This document shows positions 1 through 8,356 of a stretch of 64,000 nucleotides of DNA, one piece after another. The position numbers were made by a program, and so were the translations under genes. Under the pieces are notes generated by a model. It searched no databases, was not told the origin of the DNA, and saw only the letters and a list, made by a program, of their open reading frames with translations. The stretch comes from SURF-43 sp964628985 (GTDB lineage Bacteria > Chloroflexota > Dehalococcoidia > UBA2979): the NCBI GenBank assembly GCA_964628985.1, contig CAZVNJ010000001.1, positions 1 through 64,000 on the forward strand, read 5' to 3'. Every line of letters begins with the position of its first letter. Within the stretch, counting starts at the first letter, position 1.

Positions 1-512
1 GCTACGGGCGGATCGTGATGTTCGCGTCGGACGCGGGCCTCGGGTCCGTGGGCGCGTCCAACTACGCCGCGGCCACTGAGGGGCAGATCGGGCTCTCCCG
101 CACGGTGGCGCGTGACCTCGGACGGTACGGGGTGACCTGCAACGCGATCTCGCCGCTGGCGCGCACGCGCATGTTCGGTGGACTCTCGGAGGAACTGCGG
201 CCGCCGGCAGGCGTCGTCTCCGCGGAGGAGATGGCAGGCCTGGCGCCGCCCATGCCGCTGCAGAAGTGGGAAGGTTCCGGACACCCGGACGACCCGGAGA
301 GCGTGGCGCCGCTGGTGTGCTACCTCCTCTCCCCCCAGTCCGAGGATGTGAACGGCCAGTTGTTCGGCGTGCGAGGCGGCGAGGTGTACCTCTACTCCTA
401 CCCGAGCATCGAGCGGCAGATCCTGTCGTACAACCGCCGCTTCACGATGGACGAGATGGACGAGCAGGCACCGCGCACGCTGGCGAACGGCATCGTCAGC
501 CCCCTGCGATAG
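1..512 (+). CDS. SDR family oxidoreductase, C-terminal part (5' end outside window)
   Basis: This is the C-terminal ~169 residues of a short-chain dehydrogenase/reductase; the reading frame is open to the left edge (codons in frame from base 3), so the cofactor-binding N-terminus lies outside the window. The fold is recognised from the strand ending in FAS, the active-site helix with NYAAAT, and the CNAISPLARTRM segment after it. The usual YxxxK catalytic pair reads Y-A-A-A-T here, so the lysine appears to be lost. It lies 21 bp upstream of a second, intact SDR with a similar long C-terminal extension, and the two are probably co-transcribed. The specific substrate is not visible. Confidence 0.85.
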   Translation, partial: YGRIVMFASDAGLGSVGASNYAAATEGQIGLSRTVARDLGRYGVTCNAISPLARTRMFGGLSEELRPPAGVVSAEEMAGLAPPMPLQKWEGSGHPDDPESVAPLVCYLLSPQSEDVNGQLFGVRGGEVYLYSYPSIERQILSYNRRFTMDEMDEQAPRTLANGIVSPLR

Positions 513-533
513 CGCGAGGACGAGGAGACTCTC

Positions 534-1490
534 ATGGGTAACCGACTCGAAGGCCGCGTCGCGGTCATCACGGGCGCCGGGCGCGGCATCGGCCGCGGCG
601 TCGCCCTCCAGATGGCCGAGGAGGGCGCGAAGGTCGTCGTCGCCGACTTCGGTGGCAACCTGGACGGCTCCGGCAACGACGCCGGCCCGGCGGACAGCGT
701 GGTCAAGGAGATCCGCGCGATGGGCGGTACGGCCATCGCGCACTACGGCGACATCTCGAAGTTCGCCGACACGCAGGACCTGGTGAACACCACCCTGAAG
801 GAATTCGGGCGGATGGACATCATGTGCCACGTGGCGGGCATCCTGCGTGACCGCATGATCTTCAACATGGCGGAGGAGGAGTGGGACGCCGTCCTGGCCG
901 TCCACCTGCGCGGCGCGTTTAACTGCGTCCGCACCTCGGTCGAGCCGATGATCAGGCAGCACTACGGGCGCATCCTGCTCTTCTCCTCGGGGTCCGGCCT
1001 CGGCTCTACGGGCCAGGCGAACTACTCCGCGGCGAAGGAGGGCATGGTGGGCTTCGCCCGCGCCCTCGCGCGTGAACTGGGGCCGCACGGGATCGCTGTG
1101 AACGCGATTTACCCCGGCGGCAACACCCGCATGACGCAGTCCGTCCCGGCGGCGGCACAGCAGATTCGGGCGGCCGCAGGCATCCTCCGCGCTGGTGGGG
1201 GTGCCCTCAACAACCCCGCCCCGGCACCAGAAGGGCCGACGCCCCGCGACCCCGAAAACAACGCGCCGACGGTCACGTGGCTCTGCACGGAGGCCGGTGG
1301 AGCCATCAGTGGCCACGTGATCGGCACGTCAGGCTGGCAGGCATCGCGCTACAGCCAGCGCAAGGTGATCCGCAGCATCCACCAGCCGCGGAACTGGACG
1401 GTCGAGGAACTCGCCAAGGCGGTGCCTGAGCAGTTGCTTGCGGGTATCCCGAACCCGGCGCCGAAGCTCCAGCCGAAGGAAGGCGCATAG
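534..1490 (+). CDS. SDR family NAD(P)-dependent oxidoreductase
   Basis: The 318-residue protein is a classical SDR with an extended C-terminus. The cofactor motif GAGRGIGRG lies near residues 15-23, and the active site shows a serine in LLFSSGSG followed by NYSAAK, so Ser, Tyr and Lys are all present. The length exceeds the usual ~250 residues because of an insertion and tail after the YxxxK helix, like the multifunctional beta-oxidation (17-beta-HSD4-type) SDRs that act on 3-hydroxyacyl-CoA. The ATG at 534 follows a purine-rich GAGGAGA. It probably forms an operon with the upstream SDR. Hydroxyacyl-CoA dehydrogenation is an inference from family and context. Confidence 0.87.
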   Translation: MGNRLEGRVAVITGAGRGIGRGVALQMAEEGAKVVVADFGGNLDGSGNDAGPADSVVKEIRAMGGTAIAHYGDISKFADTQDLVNTTLKEFGRMDIMCHVAGILRDRMIFNMAEEEWDAVLAVHLRGAFNCVRTSVEPMIRQHYGRILLFSSGSGLGSTGQANYSAAKEGMVGFARALARELGPHGIAVNAIYPGGNTRMTQSVPAAAQQIRAAAGILRAGGGALNNPAPAPEGPTPRDPENNAPTVTWLCTEAGGAISGHVIGTSGWQASRYSQRKVIRSIHQPRNWTVEELAKAVPEQLLAGIPNPAPKLQPKEGA

Positions 1491-1519
1491 CCGCCTTCGG
1501 TTGCAGGGGAGCAGCACGG

Positions 1520-1545
1520 GACGGCCGCCCGAGAGGGCGGCCGTC
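1520..1545. terminator. perfect 11-bp hairpin between convergent genes
   Basis: GACGGCCGCCC and its exact reverse complement are separated by a GAGA loop. The hairpin sits between the convergent SDR and the substrate-binding protein, so it could end transcription from both sides. There is no long T-tract, only TCTGT on the plus side. Confidence 0.7.
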
Positions 1546-1566
1546 TCTGTCCCCCCGGGGAGGCGT

Positions 1567-2727
1567 CTAGGGCAGGAGCCCGCGCACGAACTGTTGCGTT
1601 GCGGCCGTGTGCGCGTAGTTTGATTCCCGGTCGGGCTCGTAATAGACGGCGCCCGGCATTCCCACCCCATCCTTCTCGTACGTGTCCACATCGATGCGGG
1701 CGCTGTTCGTGAGCAGGTGCTGGGCGAGTTGCGTCTGACCCTGCCGCGTCAGCACCCAGTTCACGAAGAGACGCGCCGCCGCAGGATGAGGCGTGTTGTT
1801 GAAGGCGAAGAGTCCCGTCCCCGGGACGTGATCCGCGTCGGGTAGGTCCAGGAACCTCACGTGCGCGGCCTCGCCTCGTTCCCGGTAAGGCTGCAGCGCC
1901 TTGGGGCGCACCCCCTGCGCGATCGGGAATCCGCCAGTGGTGATCGCCTGTATCAGGTCGACCGCGCTATTGACGATCCTTGGCTGCTGATCGACCAGCA
2001 ACCGGCGGACCGTGTCGGTGCCGTGCGCCTTTGCCACCGCCGCCGAGGAGAGCAAGCCGCTGCCGATCCGAGGGTCAGAGGTGACAATCTTGCCCCTCCA
2101 CTTCGGACTGAGGAGGTCTCGGACCGTCTTGATCTCATTGTCAGCGACCATGCGCGTGTCCACGGCGTAGGCGTGCTGGACCTGGTACTCCCAGCCGAAT
2201 CCGAAATGGCCGCGCTCGTCCAGGAATCGAGACGCCAGTCCGCCCCGCCAGTGCTGGTCGTCTGTGACATCCGCGCGGTCGAGCAGCGGGCGGAGGGGCG
2301 CCCAGAAGCCGTCCTTCAGCCCCTGAGTGAGCGCGGGCTCCGGCTGCACGAACGCGAGGTCCAGCGTGTACCGGCCTGACCGGCGTTCTGACCGCACCCG
2401 TTCGAGCCACCCGGTCGCCGAGGTCTCGGTGAACACCTGCACGTCAATGCCTGGGAACGCTGTCTGAAAGTCGTTCGTCATCCGGCGATACCCGGCCTGG
2501 CCGCGGACGAGGATGAAGAGCGTGGACTCGTTCTTCGCCTCGCGCACCAGCGCATCCCAATCGCCGCGGACCTCCGTGTTCCCGGTGAACGGCGTGGGCA
2601 CAATCCGCCCGCCCGGGGCTGGAGGGGGAGCATCGCTGCCGAGCAGGCGCCGCCCACCGAAGACCGCGGCCGCGCCTGCAAGCGTGGTGCCGGCGATGCC
2701 GATGAAGCCCCGCCGCCCGACCCTCAC
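1567..2727 (-). CDS. Tat-exported extracellular solute-binding protein
   Basis: The 386-residue protein begins with a twin-arginine motif (RRGFIG at residues 5-10) and a hydrophobic stretch, so it is probably exported folded through Tat. The rest fits the family 1/iron-type periplasmic binding fold: an early segment comparable to FTETSATGWLERV and a later FAFNNTPHPAAARLFVNW motif typical of Fe3+/thiamine/spermidine-type binding proteins. No ABC permease or ATPase gene lies nearby, so the uptake partner is elsewhere or absent. Its start overlaps the stop of the upstream hydrolase gene by 4 nt, indicating translational coupling. The ligand is unknown. Confidence 0.8.
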   Translation of the reverse strand: MRVGRRGFIGIAGTTLAGAAAVFGGRRLLGSDAPPPAPGGRIVPTPFTGNTEVRGDWDALVREAKNESTLFILVRGQAGYRRMTNDFQTAFPGIDVQVFTETSATGWLERVRSERRSGRYTLDLAFVQPEPALTQGLKDGFWAPLRPLLDRADVTDDQHWRGGLASRFLDERGHFGFGWEYQVQHAYAVDTRMVADNEIKTVRDLLSPKWRGKIVTSDPRIGSGLLSSAAVAKAHGTDTVRRLLVDQQPRIVNSAVDLIQAITTGGFPIAQGVRPKALQPYRERGEAAHVRFLDLPDADHVPGTGLFAFNNTPHPAAARLFVNWVLTRQGQTQLAQHLLTNSARIDVDTYEKDGVGMPGAVYYEPDRESNYAHTAATQQFVRGLLP

Positions 2728-3473
2728 GATCCGGTCCGCGGGGCGGGAGCGGTCGCGGCAGTCCGCGATAGCCAGTCAATGACACGGGGTGCTACAGACT
2801 CGGCGGCCTGGGCGAACGCCGCGCCGTGGTCTAGTCCCGGGAGCGCGAAGAACTCGGCCCGCGCGTTCGCCAAGGCGGCGTCCCGGACGGACTCGAAACG
2901 AGGGTCGCGGTCCCCCGCGTAGAGCAGTAGCGGGGCCTGGTTCGCACGAAGGACGTCCAGTGCTCCAGGGAAGGCATTGGTCTCCTGCCAGATCAGCCGC
3001 ATCACGCGCTGCTCCCGGGGGGACGCCTGGGTCAGTCGACGGCCATAGAAGTCTTCGACGGTACGCCCGTAATACGGGTCCGGTGTGGGCCCGAAGCCAC
3101 CGAGGACGTACCCGACGAAACGCTCGGGTGCGTGGGCCATCGCGCCCCAACCAACCCAGCCGCCCATCGAGTAGCCCCAGAAGTGCGCGCGGTCCGTGTC
3201 CGCGGCGTCCAGGACGGCGACGACATCCGCGACTCGCGCCGGCAGCGCGTACGAGCCCTCGGTGTCTGGCCGGTCACTCTCCCCGTGCCCGCGAGAGTCG
3301 ATCAGGAGCAGCCGGGCGTATGGGGACAGGCGATCGACATACCCACGGAGGTGCCAGTTCTGGAGCGTGCCCCCCGTACCGTGGTGGCAGAGCACCACGG
3401 GGGCGCTGGTCCGCTCTGAGCCCGCCACCTCGAAGTGGATGCGGGTGCCGTCGGGCGAGATGGCGAAGGGCAT
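2724..3473 (-). CDS. alpha/beta hydrolase
   Basis: This 249-residue enzyme has the oxyanion-side motif HHGTGG near residue 29, the nucleophile elbow GYSMGG near residue 100, an acid in YAGDRDP near residue 191 and a late histidine in GLDHGA. All three triad members are therefore visible. There is no signal peptide, so it is probably cytoplasmic. An AGGAG sequence precedes the ATG. It overlaps the downstream Tat-exported binding-protein gene by 4 nt. The substrate could be an ester, lactone or C-C bond; the sequence does not decide this. Confidence 0.87.
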   Translation of the reverse strand: MPFAISPDGTRIHFEVAGSERTSAPVVLCHHGTGGTLQNWHLRGYVDRLSPYARLLLIDSRGHGESDRPDTEGSYALPARVADVVAVLDAADTDRAHFWGYSMGGWVGWGAMAHAPERFVGYVLGGFGPTPDPYYGRTVEDFYGRRLTQASPREQRVMRLIWQETNAFPGALDVLRANQAPLLLYAGDRDPRFESVRDAALANARAEFFALPGLDHGAAFAQAAESVAPRVIDWLSRTAATAPAPRTGS

Positions 3474-3541
3474 CGGTCTGGCTCCTGGGGAGCGGTGGTG
3501 CCGGATAGCCTAGCGCGGGCGACGCAGTCTCAAGCCAGCGG

Positions 3542-4825
3542 CTACCGTTGCAGGATGATCCCGTCCTCGCACAACGCGGCAACCTCTGCCGCAGGGAACC
3601 CGGCCTCCACGAGGACCTCGGCCGAGTGCTCCCCGAGCGCGGGAGCCGCCCGCTGGACCGCGGTGGGCGTCCTGGACATCACCACCGCCGGGCCGGCCAC
3701 GCGCTGAGGGCCCGTCACCGAGTGTTCGGTGTCCCACATGATCTGCTCCGCGATCACCTGTGGGTCGTCAGCCATGACCTCCGGCATCCGCACAGCGGAG
3801 ACCGGCACCCCAGCCGCATCGAAGTCACGCACCCAGTCGTCGGCGTGCCGCTCCATGAAGCGCGCGCGGAAGCGGCGCTTCCACTCTTCGGCCTTGGTCA
3901 CGCTGTCAGGCGCCATCGCGTCGTACTCAGGACTGTCGCTGTCCTCCTCGGGGAACCCGAGGACGCGACGCATGCCGTCTCGGTTGGCCTTCGTGAGCGC
4001 GCCCAGGACGACCGCGCCGCCCTGAGCCCGGTACCCGCCGTAGTAGAGACGGAAGGCCGCCCGCGCGCTCTGCTTCGCCTTGCGGACCGCGAGCATCGCG
4101 TCGTACGGCTCACCGTTCGCGAGTGCTGCCTCGGCTGCCTCCAGCAACGGATTGCGGAGTACCGCGTCGCTGACCGGTTCCCGCATGACGGCACCGGCCT
4201 GGATGAACATAGCCGAGCGCAGCAGGGACGTGCTCAGGTACTGCCCCTCACCCGTCCGGGCTCGGTGGAACAGGGCCATCCCGACGCCCATCGCCGCGGC
4301 GAAGCCCGAGACGATGTCGGCGATGGGGATCGAGATCAGGTCCGGCGCCCCGTCGTCGTCCACCTTCGCGTCCGTGACCATCAGTCCGGAGTACGCCTGC
4401 GCGACGATATCGGAGCCGGCCCGTTTCGCCTCCACGCCGTGCTCACCGAAGCCGGTGTTCTGCCAGTAGATCAGGTCGGGCCGGATGGCACAGAGTGCCT
4501 CGTAGCCCAGCCCGAGCCGCTCCGCGACGCCGAGGCGATAGTTGATCAGGACTACGTCGATCTGGGGGATCAGACGGCGGATCAGGTCCTGGCCGCGAGG
4601 GCTGTGCAGGTCCACCACAAGCGAACGCTTGCCTCGGTTCAGAGCCTGGAAGCCCTTGCCCTCGTTGGGGACCACGGCGGCCGTGCGGCGGGTCTGCTCG
4701 CCCCCCAGCGGTTCCACCTTGATGACATCCGCGCCGAAGTCGGACAGGTTTACCCCGCAGACAGGCGCGGCGACGATCTGAGAGAACTCCAGCACTCGGA
4801 TGCCCGAGAGCGCTCCGTCGGACAC
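3542..4825 (-). CDS. CaiB/BaiF-type (class III) CoA-transferase, no catalytic Asp
   Basis: The protein has the N-terminal hallmark GIRVLEFSQIVAAP and the GADVIKVEP motif that binds CoA in class III CoA-transferases. The open frame continues upstream, but the GTG at 4825 follows GAGGAAGG and puts the conserved SGIRVLEF at residues 7-14, so I chose it (427 residues). At the position of the catalytic aspartate (the SMQDA motif of formyl-CoA transferase) this protein reads S-L-L-R-S-A near residue 203. Acyl-aspartyl catalysis is therefore doubtful; it may be a structural partner subunit or use another mechanism. The family assignment is firm, the activity is not. Confidence 0.85.
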   Translation of the reverse strand: MSDGALSGIRVLEFSQIVAAPVCGVNLSDFGADVIKVEPLGGEQTRRTAAVVPNEGKGFQALNRGKRSLVVDLHSPRGQDLIRRLIPQIDVVLINYRLGVAERLGLGYEALCAIRPDLIYWQNTGFGEHGVEAKRAGSDIVAQAYSGLMVTDAKVDDDGAPDLISIPIADIVSGFAAAMGVGMALFHRARTGEGQYLSTSLLRSAMFIQAGAVMREPVSDAVLRNPLLEAAEAALANGEPYDAMLAVRKAKQSARAAFRLYYGGYRAQGGAVVLGALTKANRDGMRRVLGFPEEDSDSPEYDAMAPDSVTKAEEWKRRFRARFMERHADDWVRDFDAAGVPVSAVRMPEVMADDPQVIAEQIMWDTEHSVTGPQRVAGPAVVMSRTPTAVQRAAPALGEHSAEVLVEAGFPAAEVAALCEDGIILQR

Positions 4826-4918
4826 GGCAGCCGCCTTCCTCGCGCGCCCAGCGCGTGGGAGACCGAGCCTACCGGAGGCGGGACTCCGCGCTCGTGCGCG
4901 CAAGCACGAGGTCGCCCT

Positions 4919-5464
4919 CTAAGCCCTCAGGCCGTCCAGCCAGCGGTCGGCCTGGCCCCGGCTGCTCAGCCGGATCCGGACGGGCGGCCCCTCCTCGGCG
5001 GCGAAGATCGCGGCATAGCGCCGCTTCTGGCGTGGGTAGGTCCGCCATGCGTACACGACCATCGAGTCCTTCGACAGCACGGAGCGCCAGCGCTCCACGT
5101 TTCCGTGCCAGAGCCGCTCCCGTGTGATCGCCCGCCGGAGCGTGCGTCCCGTGATGGAGGCCATGACCTGCCAACGCGGAAGGTCCAGCCAGATCAGCGT
5201 GTCGCAGCGCGAGAGCACCATCTGGTCCTCGGCGGACGGCCCGAGGTTACCGTCGAAGGTCCAGCCGTCCTCGCGAGTCGCCTGGTCAAACCGCTCGTAT
5301 TGCTCGTCGCGGGGGACCATCTCCCAGTTGGCGCGCCAGATGAGCGCGTCGCTTTCGATGTGACGCAGGCCGAGGCGTGCTGCGATCGCTCGCGCGACGT
5401 AGGTCTTGCCGGAGCCGCTTGTCCCCACCACGCAGATCCGCCGGCCCACGGGCTGGCTGCTCAT
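4919..5464 (-). CDS. P-loop kinase-like ATPase (adenylate-kinase/FlaR-like)
   Basis: About 181 residues from the ATG at 5464, which follows a GGAGG sequence. A Walker A motif GTSGSGKT lies near residues 14-21, followed by a hallmark of topology-modulation/adenylate-kinase-like proteins: a short region ending in HIESDALIW, then a substrate-side GNLG, and a WLDLPRWQVM strand. Similar proteins are annotated as FlaR or DNA topology modulation proteins but are probably small-molecule kinases. It starts 4 nt before the MFS stop codon, so the two are likely co-transcribed. The phosphoryl acceptor is unknown. Confidence 0.75.
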   Translation of the reverse strand: MSSQPVGRRICVVGTSGSGKTYVARAIAARLGLRHIESDALIWRANWEMVPRDEQYERFDQATREDGWTFDGNLGPSAEDQMVLSRCDTLIWLDLPRWQVMASITGRTLRRAITRERLWHGNVERWRSVLSKDSMVVYAWRTYPRQKRRYAAIFAAEEGPPVRIRLSSRGQADRWLDGLRA

Positions 5465-5468
5465 CGCG

Positions 5469-6704
5469 CTACGCCTCCACTGGCCGCGGGCGCAGCACGA
5501 GGACGGCGAGGAAGGCTGCACCGACGCTACCGGCCACACCCAGGGCCAAGGCATCCGCACCGACCGGGACAATGCTGCTGTACACGATGTTGTAGGTGGA
5601 CGCGATCAGCATCTGTGAGAAGCCCAGGAGTGCCGAGGCCAGCCCTGCGATCTGCGGGAACGGGACCAGTGCCCCCGCAACCGCAGCCGGCCTGGTGAGG
5701 CCGAGGCCGACCGCCGTGGCGAACATCGGCGCAAGCACGGCCCATACTCCGCCGCCCTCAAGGGCGAGGACCCACAGCAGCATCAATCCACTGGCTGCCG
5801 CCGAGAGCGCGGTGCCCAGGAGCACGATGCGGTGTGAGGGCCAGCGGGCCACCAGCCGGCTTGAGCCGGTGGCACCCAACATGATCCCGAGCGCCACGAG
5901 GCCGAACGAGAGCCCGTACCACTGCGCGGACAGGCCAAACTCCTCCTGCAGCACGAAGGAAGAAGAGGAGATGAAGACGAGTTGCCCCCCGAACATCAAC
6001 CCCATCACCGCCGCGTAGGCCAGGTAGGTCCGGCTCGCGAAAATCGTCCGATAGTCGCGTGCCAGGCCGCCAAGGCCGCTGGTGCCCGGAGCGCGGGTGG
6101 GCCGGGTCTCCGGCATCCACGTCCCGTAGGCGAACGCGAGCAGCACGCCGATGGCCGCGAGCGTGATGAAGACTGAGTGCCAGCCGAAGGCGTCATGGAG
6201 GAAGCCCCCGAAGATGGGGGCGATCGCTGGGGCGAGTGGGAGGGCGATGGCCATGTATGAGAGGACGCGGGCGGCCCGCTGACGCCCGTACACGTCCAGC
6301 ACGATTGCCTGGGCCACGGACGGGCCGGCCCCGCCCCCCAGCCCCTGCACCACGCGCCCCGCGAGGAGCACCTCCACCGACTGGGCGGAGAGCGCCAGGA
6401 CGGAGCCGGCCGTGAAGAGCGCGAGGCCGGCCAGCAGCGCCGGACGGCGTCCGATCCGGTCCGAGGCAGGCCCGTACACCAGTTGCGATCCCGCAAAGGC
6501 AATGATGAACAGGGTCACTGCCAGTTGCAGGACGGACTCGCTGGCGGAGAACTCGTCGGCCATGGTCGGGAGGGAGGGCAGGAACATATCGACCGTAAGC
6601 GGTGCCAGCGCGCTGAGCGCGACAAGAAGCGCAGCGGCCGGGAGGGCCTCAGCGCGGCGCCGCTGGGAGGCGGATAGGACGGCGGGGCTCAGCACGCATG
6701 TCAT
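5469..6704 (-). CDS. MFS drug-resistance transporter (Bcr/CflA type)
   Basis: From the ATG at 6704 the protein is 411 residues with about twelve hydrophobic segments. The first loop contains the DMFLPSLPTM motif typical of the Bcr/CflA (DHA1) exporters, and GPASDRIGRRPALL is the MFS motif A between helices 2 and 3. The frame stays open beyond 7100, but that part runs antisense to the next gene and is not membrane-like. The family expels bicyclomycin, chloramphenicol and similar compounds or metabolites by proton antiport; the substrate here is not predictable. Confidence 0.87.
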   Translation of the reverse strand: MTCVLSPAVLSASQRRRAEALPAAALLVALSALAPLTVDMFLPSLPTMADEFSASESVLQLAVTLFIIAFAGSQLVYGPASDRIGRRPALLAGLALFTAGSVLALSAQSVEVLLAGRVVQGLGGGAGPSVAQAIVLDVYGRQRAARVLSYMAIALPLAPAIAPIFGGFLHDAFGWHSVFITLAAIGVLLAFAYGTWMPETRPTRAPGTSGLGGLARDYRTIFASRTYLAYAAVMGLMFGGQLVFISSSSFVLQEEFGLSAQWYGLSFGLVALGIMLGATGSSRLVARWPSHRIVLLGTALSAAASGLMLLWVLALEGGGVWAVLAPMFATAVGLGLTRPAAVAGALVPFPQIAGLASALLGFSQMLIASTYNIVYSSIVPVGADALALGVAGSVGAAFLAVLVLRPRPVEA

Positions 6705-6875
6705 GGTAGGTGACGGGGGTCTGGCAACCGATTTCGCCTGAGGCGGCACCGACTGGAGGACGTCCACTACGCGCATTGCTGCAAGGTGAGATATCGTTGT
6801 TACGTTCCGCGAGGGAGCGGCGCAGCGTCCCCACTCTGCAAGACCTCCGCGGGTAGAGAGACAGGCTGAGACTCC

Positions 6876-7322
6876 ATGCCGGACAGTATTCGTACCGCCC
6901 GTTCTGCCCTGACGAGTGAACGAGCGGCGATCGAGCGACGTATCACCGATCTCCGATCGCGCGTCGCCGAGATCGATGAGGTCTTGCAGTCGCTGAACCA
7001 CCTCGAGACGCGCCTCCCGACGGGTCCCGAGCCGACGCTGAAGAACGCGCGGGCCCAGGCCGAGGGGGGCGAAGGCCGCCTCCCGCGCGGCGCCCTCCGC
7101 ACGGCGATTATCGAAACGCTGCGCTCTCACTCGGGTGGCCTGCACATCAGCCGCATTCTCGAGGTGCTCGCCCGGTCCGGCCGTGCCCCGCGCTCGACGA
7201 ACCCCCGCGGCAGCGTCCAGACCACCCTCTACGCCATGCGCCGCGAAGGCCTGGTGGAGAACAAGGGCAAGAACTCCTGGGTGCTCCTCTCGCGCGCACG
7301 CGCGAGCCGCAAGCGTAAGTAG
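6876..7322 (+). CDS. coiled-coil protein with C-terminal winged-helix (HARE-HTH-like) domain
   Basis: The 148-residue protein has a heptad-rich N-terminus (about residues 10-50, alternating Leu/Ile with charged residues) and a C-terminal ~75-residue winged helix. The latter starts LRTAIIETL and ends with the wing strand NKGKNSWVLLS, then a basic tail RARASRKRK. Spacing of the hydrophobic positions resembles the HARE-HTH fold seen with restriction enzymes and RNA polymerase delta. It is a probable DNA-binding dimer. It is transcribed alone, 172 bp from the divergent MFS gene, and is followed by a strong hairpin. The role is not known; regulation of the MFS gene is one possibility. Confidence 0.6.
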   Translation: MPDSIRTARSALTSERAAIERRITDLRSRVAEIDEVLQSLNHLETRLPTGPEPTLKNARAQAEGGEGRLPRGALRTAIIETLRSHSGGLHISRILEVLARSGRAPRSTNPRGSVQTTLYAMRREGLVENKGKNSWVLLSRARASRKRK

Positions 7323-7344
7323 CGGATCAGCGCCGCCACTCGCC

Positions 7345-7368
7345 GTGGGCCGCCGAAGGGCGGCCCAC
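7345..7368 (+). terminator. hairpin after winged-helix gene
   Basis: GTGGGCCGCC pairs perfectly with GGCGGCCCAC across a GAAG loop, 22 bp after the stop codon. It is followed by GTTGCTG rather than a clean T-run, so it is a plausible intrinsic terminator. Confidence 0.65.
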
Positions 7369-7469
7369 GTTGCTGACCGCGCCGAGCCGCGCCTTGCACC
7401 TGCAACCGAGACACTTGCCGGTGGTTGTACGCTCCGCTCCCTGTGAGCGAACGTCCATCGGAGTCAGGC

Positions 7470-8288
7470 ATGCCGTACGAGAACCTCTTACTTGACCGTC
7501 AGGATCACATTGCGCTGGTCACGCTGAACCGCCCCGAACGCCTGAATGCGCTCAGCCGCGGGCTCCACCTCGACACCCTGGCGGTGGTCGACGAGATCAG
7601 GCGGGACGACAGCGTGTGGACGGTCGTCGTGACCGGGGCAGGCCGGGGGTTCTGCGCGGGCGCCGACGTGCAGGCCACGCCTCGAGGGCCGGACGGGCAG
7701 CCCATCCCGAGGCCCGGCCCGGCAAACCAGGCGGAGATGCTGGACGAGTTCCACTGGGTGGGCGACCAGGCCCTCGCCTTCCACGGCCTCGACAAGCCGG
7801 TGATCGCGGCGATGAATGGCGTCTGCGCGGGCGCTGGGATGAGCCTCGCGCTCGCCTGCGACTTGCGGGTGGGCTCCGAGCACGCTCGCTTCAAGACCGT
7901 GTTCCTGGAGCGCAACCTCTCTCCGGACTCGGGGATGTCCTGGTTCCTGCCGCGCATCGTCGGCCACAGCCGTGCGATGGATCTCATTCTCACGAGCCGG
8001 GACGTGGGGGCCGACGAGGCCTACCGCATCGGCCTGCTGGACCGGCTGGTGCCTCACGAGCGACTGATGGAAGAGTCGTTCGCGCTCGCGCGCCAGATCA
8101 TGCAGTGGCCGCCCGTTGCGGTGCGCGCCGCGAAGCGGGTGACGCAGCAGAACGCGAACCTCCGCCTGGACGACGCGCTCCGCAACGAGATCGCCCACCT
8201 TGGCTACGGGCGCAAGGCTGTGAACGACGGCCTCGAGTCCCGCGCAGCCCTGATCGAGAAGCGGGCGCCTCGCTACACCGGAACCTAG
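7470..8288 (+). CDS. enoyl-CoA hydratase/isomerase family (PaaG-like crotonase)
   Basis: 272 residues from the ATG at 7470; the upstream TTG in frame would add a non-conserved tail. Crotonase signatures are GRGFCAGAD (oxyanion hole) and GVCAGAGMSLALACD (second oxyanion residue). The two hydratase glutamates are not visible: the first position reads Ser in AGMSLA, and the second segment reads NLSPDSGMSWFLPR. PDSG and WFLPR are typical of PaaG-type isomerases and related crotonases, where an aspartate takes part. It is therefore more likely an isomerase or other crotonase activity on aryl- or alicyclic acyl-CoA than a simple hydratase. Confidence 0.85.
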   Translation: MPYENLLLDRQDHIALVTLNRPERLNALSRGLHLDTLAVVDEIRRDDSVWTVVVTGAGRGFCAGADVQATPRGPDGQPIPRPGPANQAEMLDEFHWVGDQALAFHGLDKPVIAAMNGVCAGAGMSLALACDLRVGSEHARFKTVFLERNLSPDSGMSWFLPRIVGHSRAMDLILTSRDVGADEAYRIGLLDRLVPHERLMEESFALARQIMQWPPVAVRAAKRVTQQNANLRLDDALRNEIAHLGYGRKAVNDGLESRAALIEKRAPRYTGT

Positions 8289-8356
8289 CCGCGCCAGATC
8301 GGGGTACTGGCTCACCGCACGCCAGGGGTATCCATCCTCCACATCGGAGGACGGGG

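Noticed and set aside
3548..5698. A 716-codon open frame on the plus strand
   Set aside because: It runs antisense to the CaiB transferase, kinase-like and MFS genes. Its translation is Arg/Pro/His/Asp-rich with no domain, as expected of a shadow frame in GC-rich DNA.
6792..6797. TATCGT box between the MFS and winged-helix genes as a leaderless promoter
   Set aside because: The nearest start is 79 nt away, so it does not fit the leaderless geometry. It may still be a -10 with a long leader.
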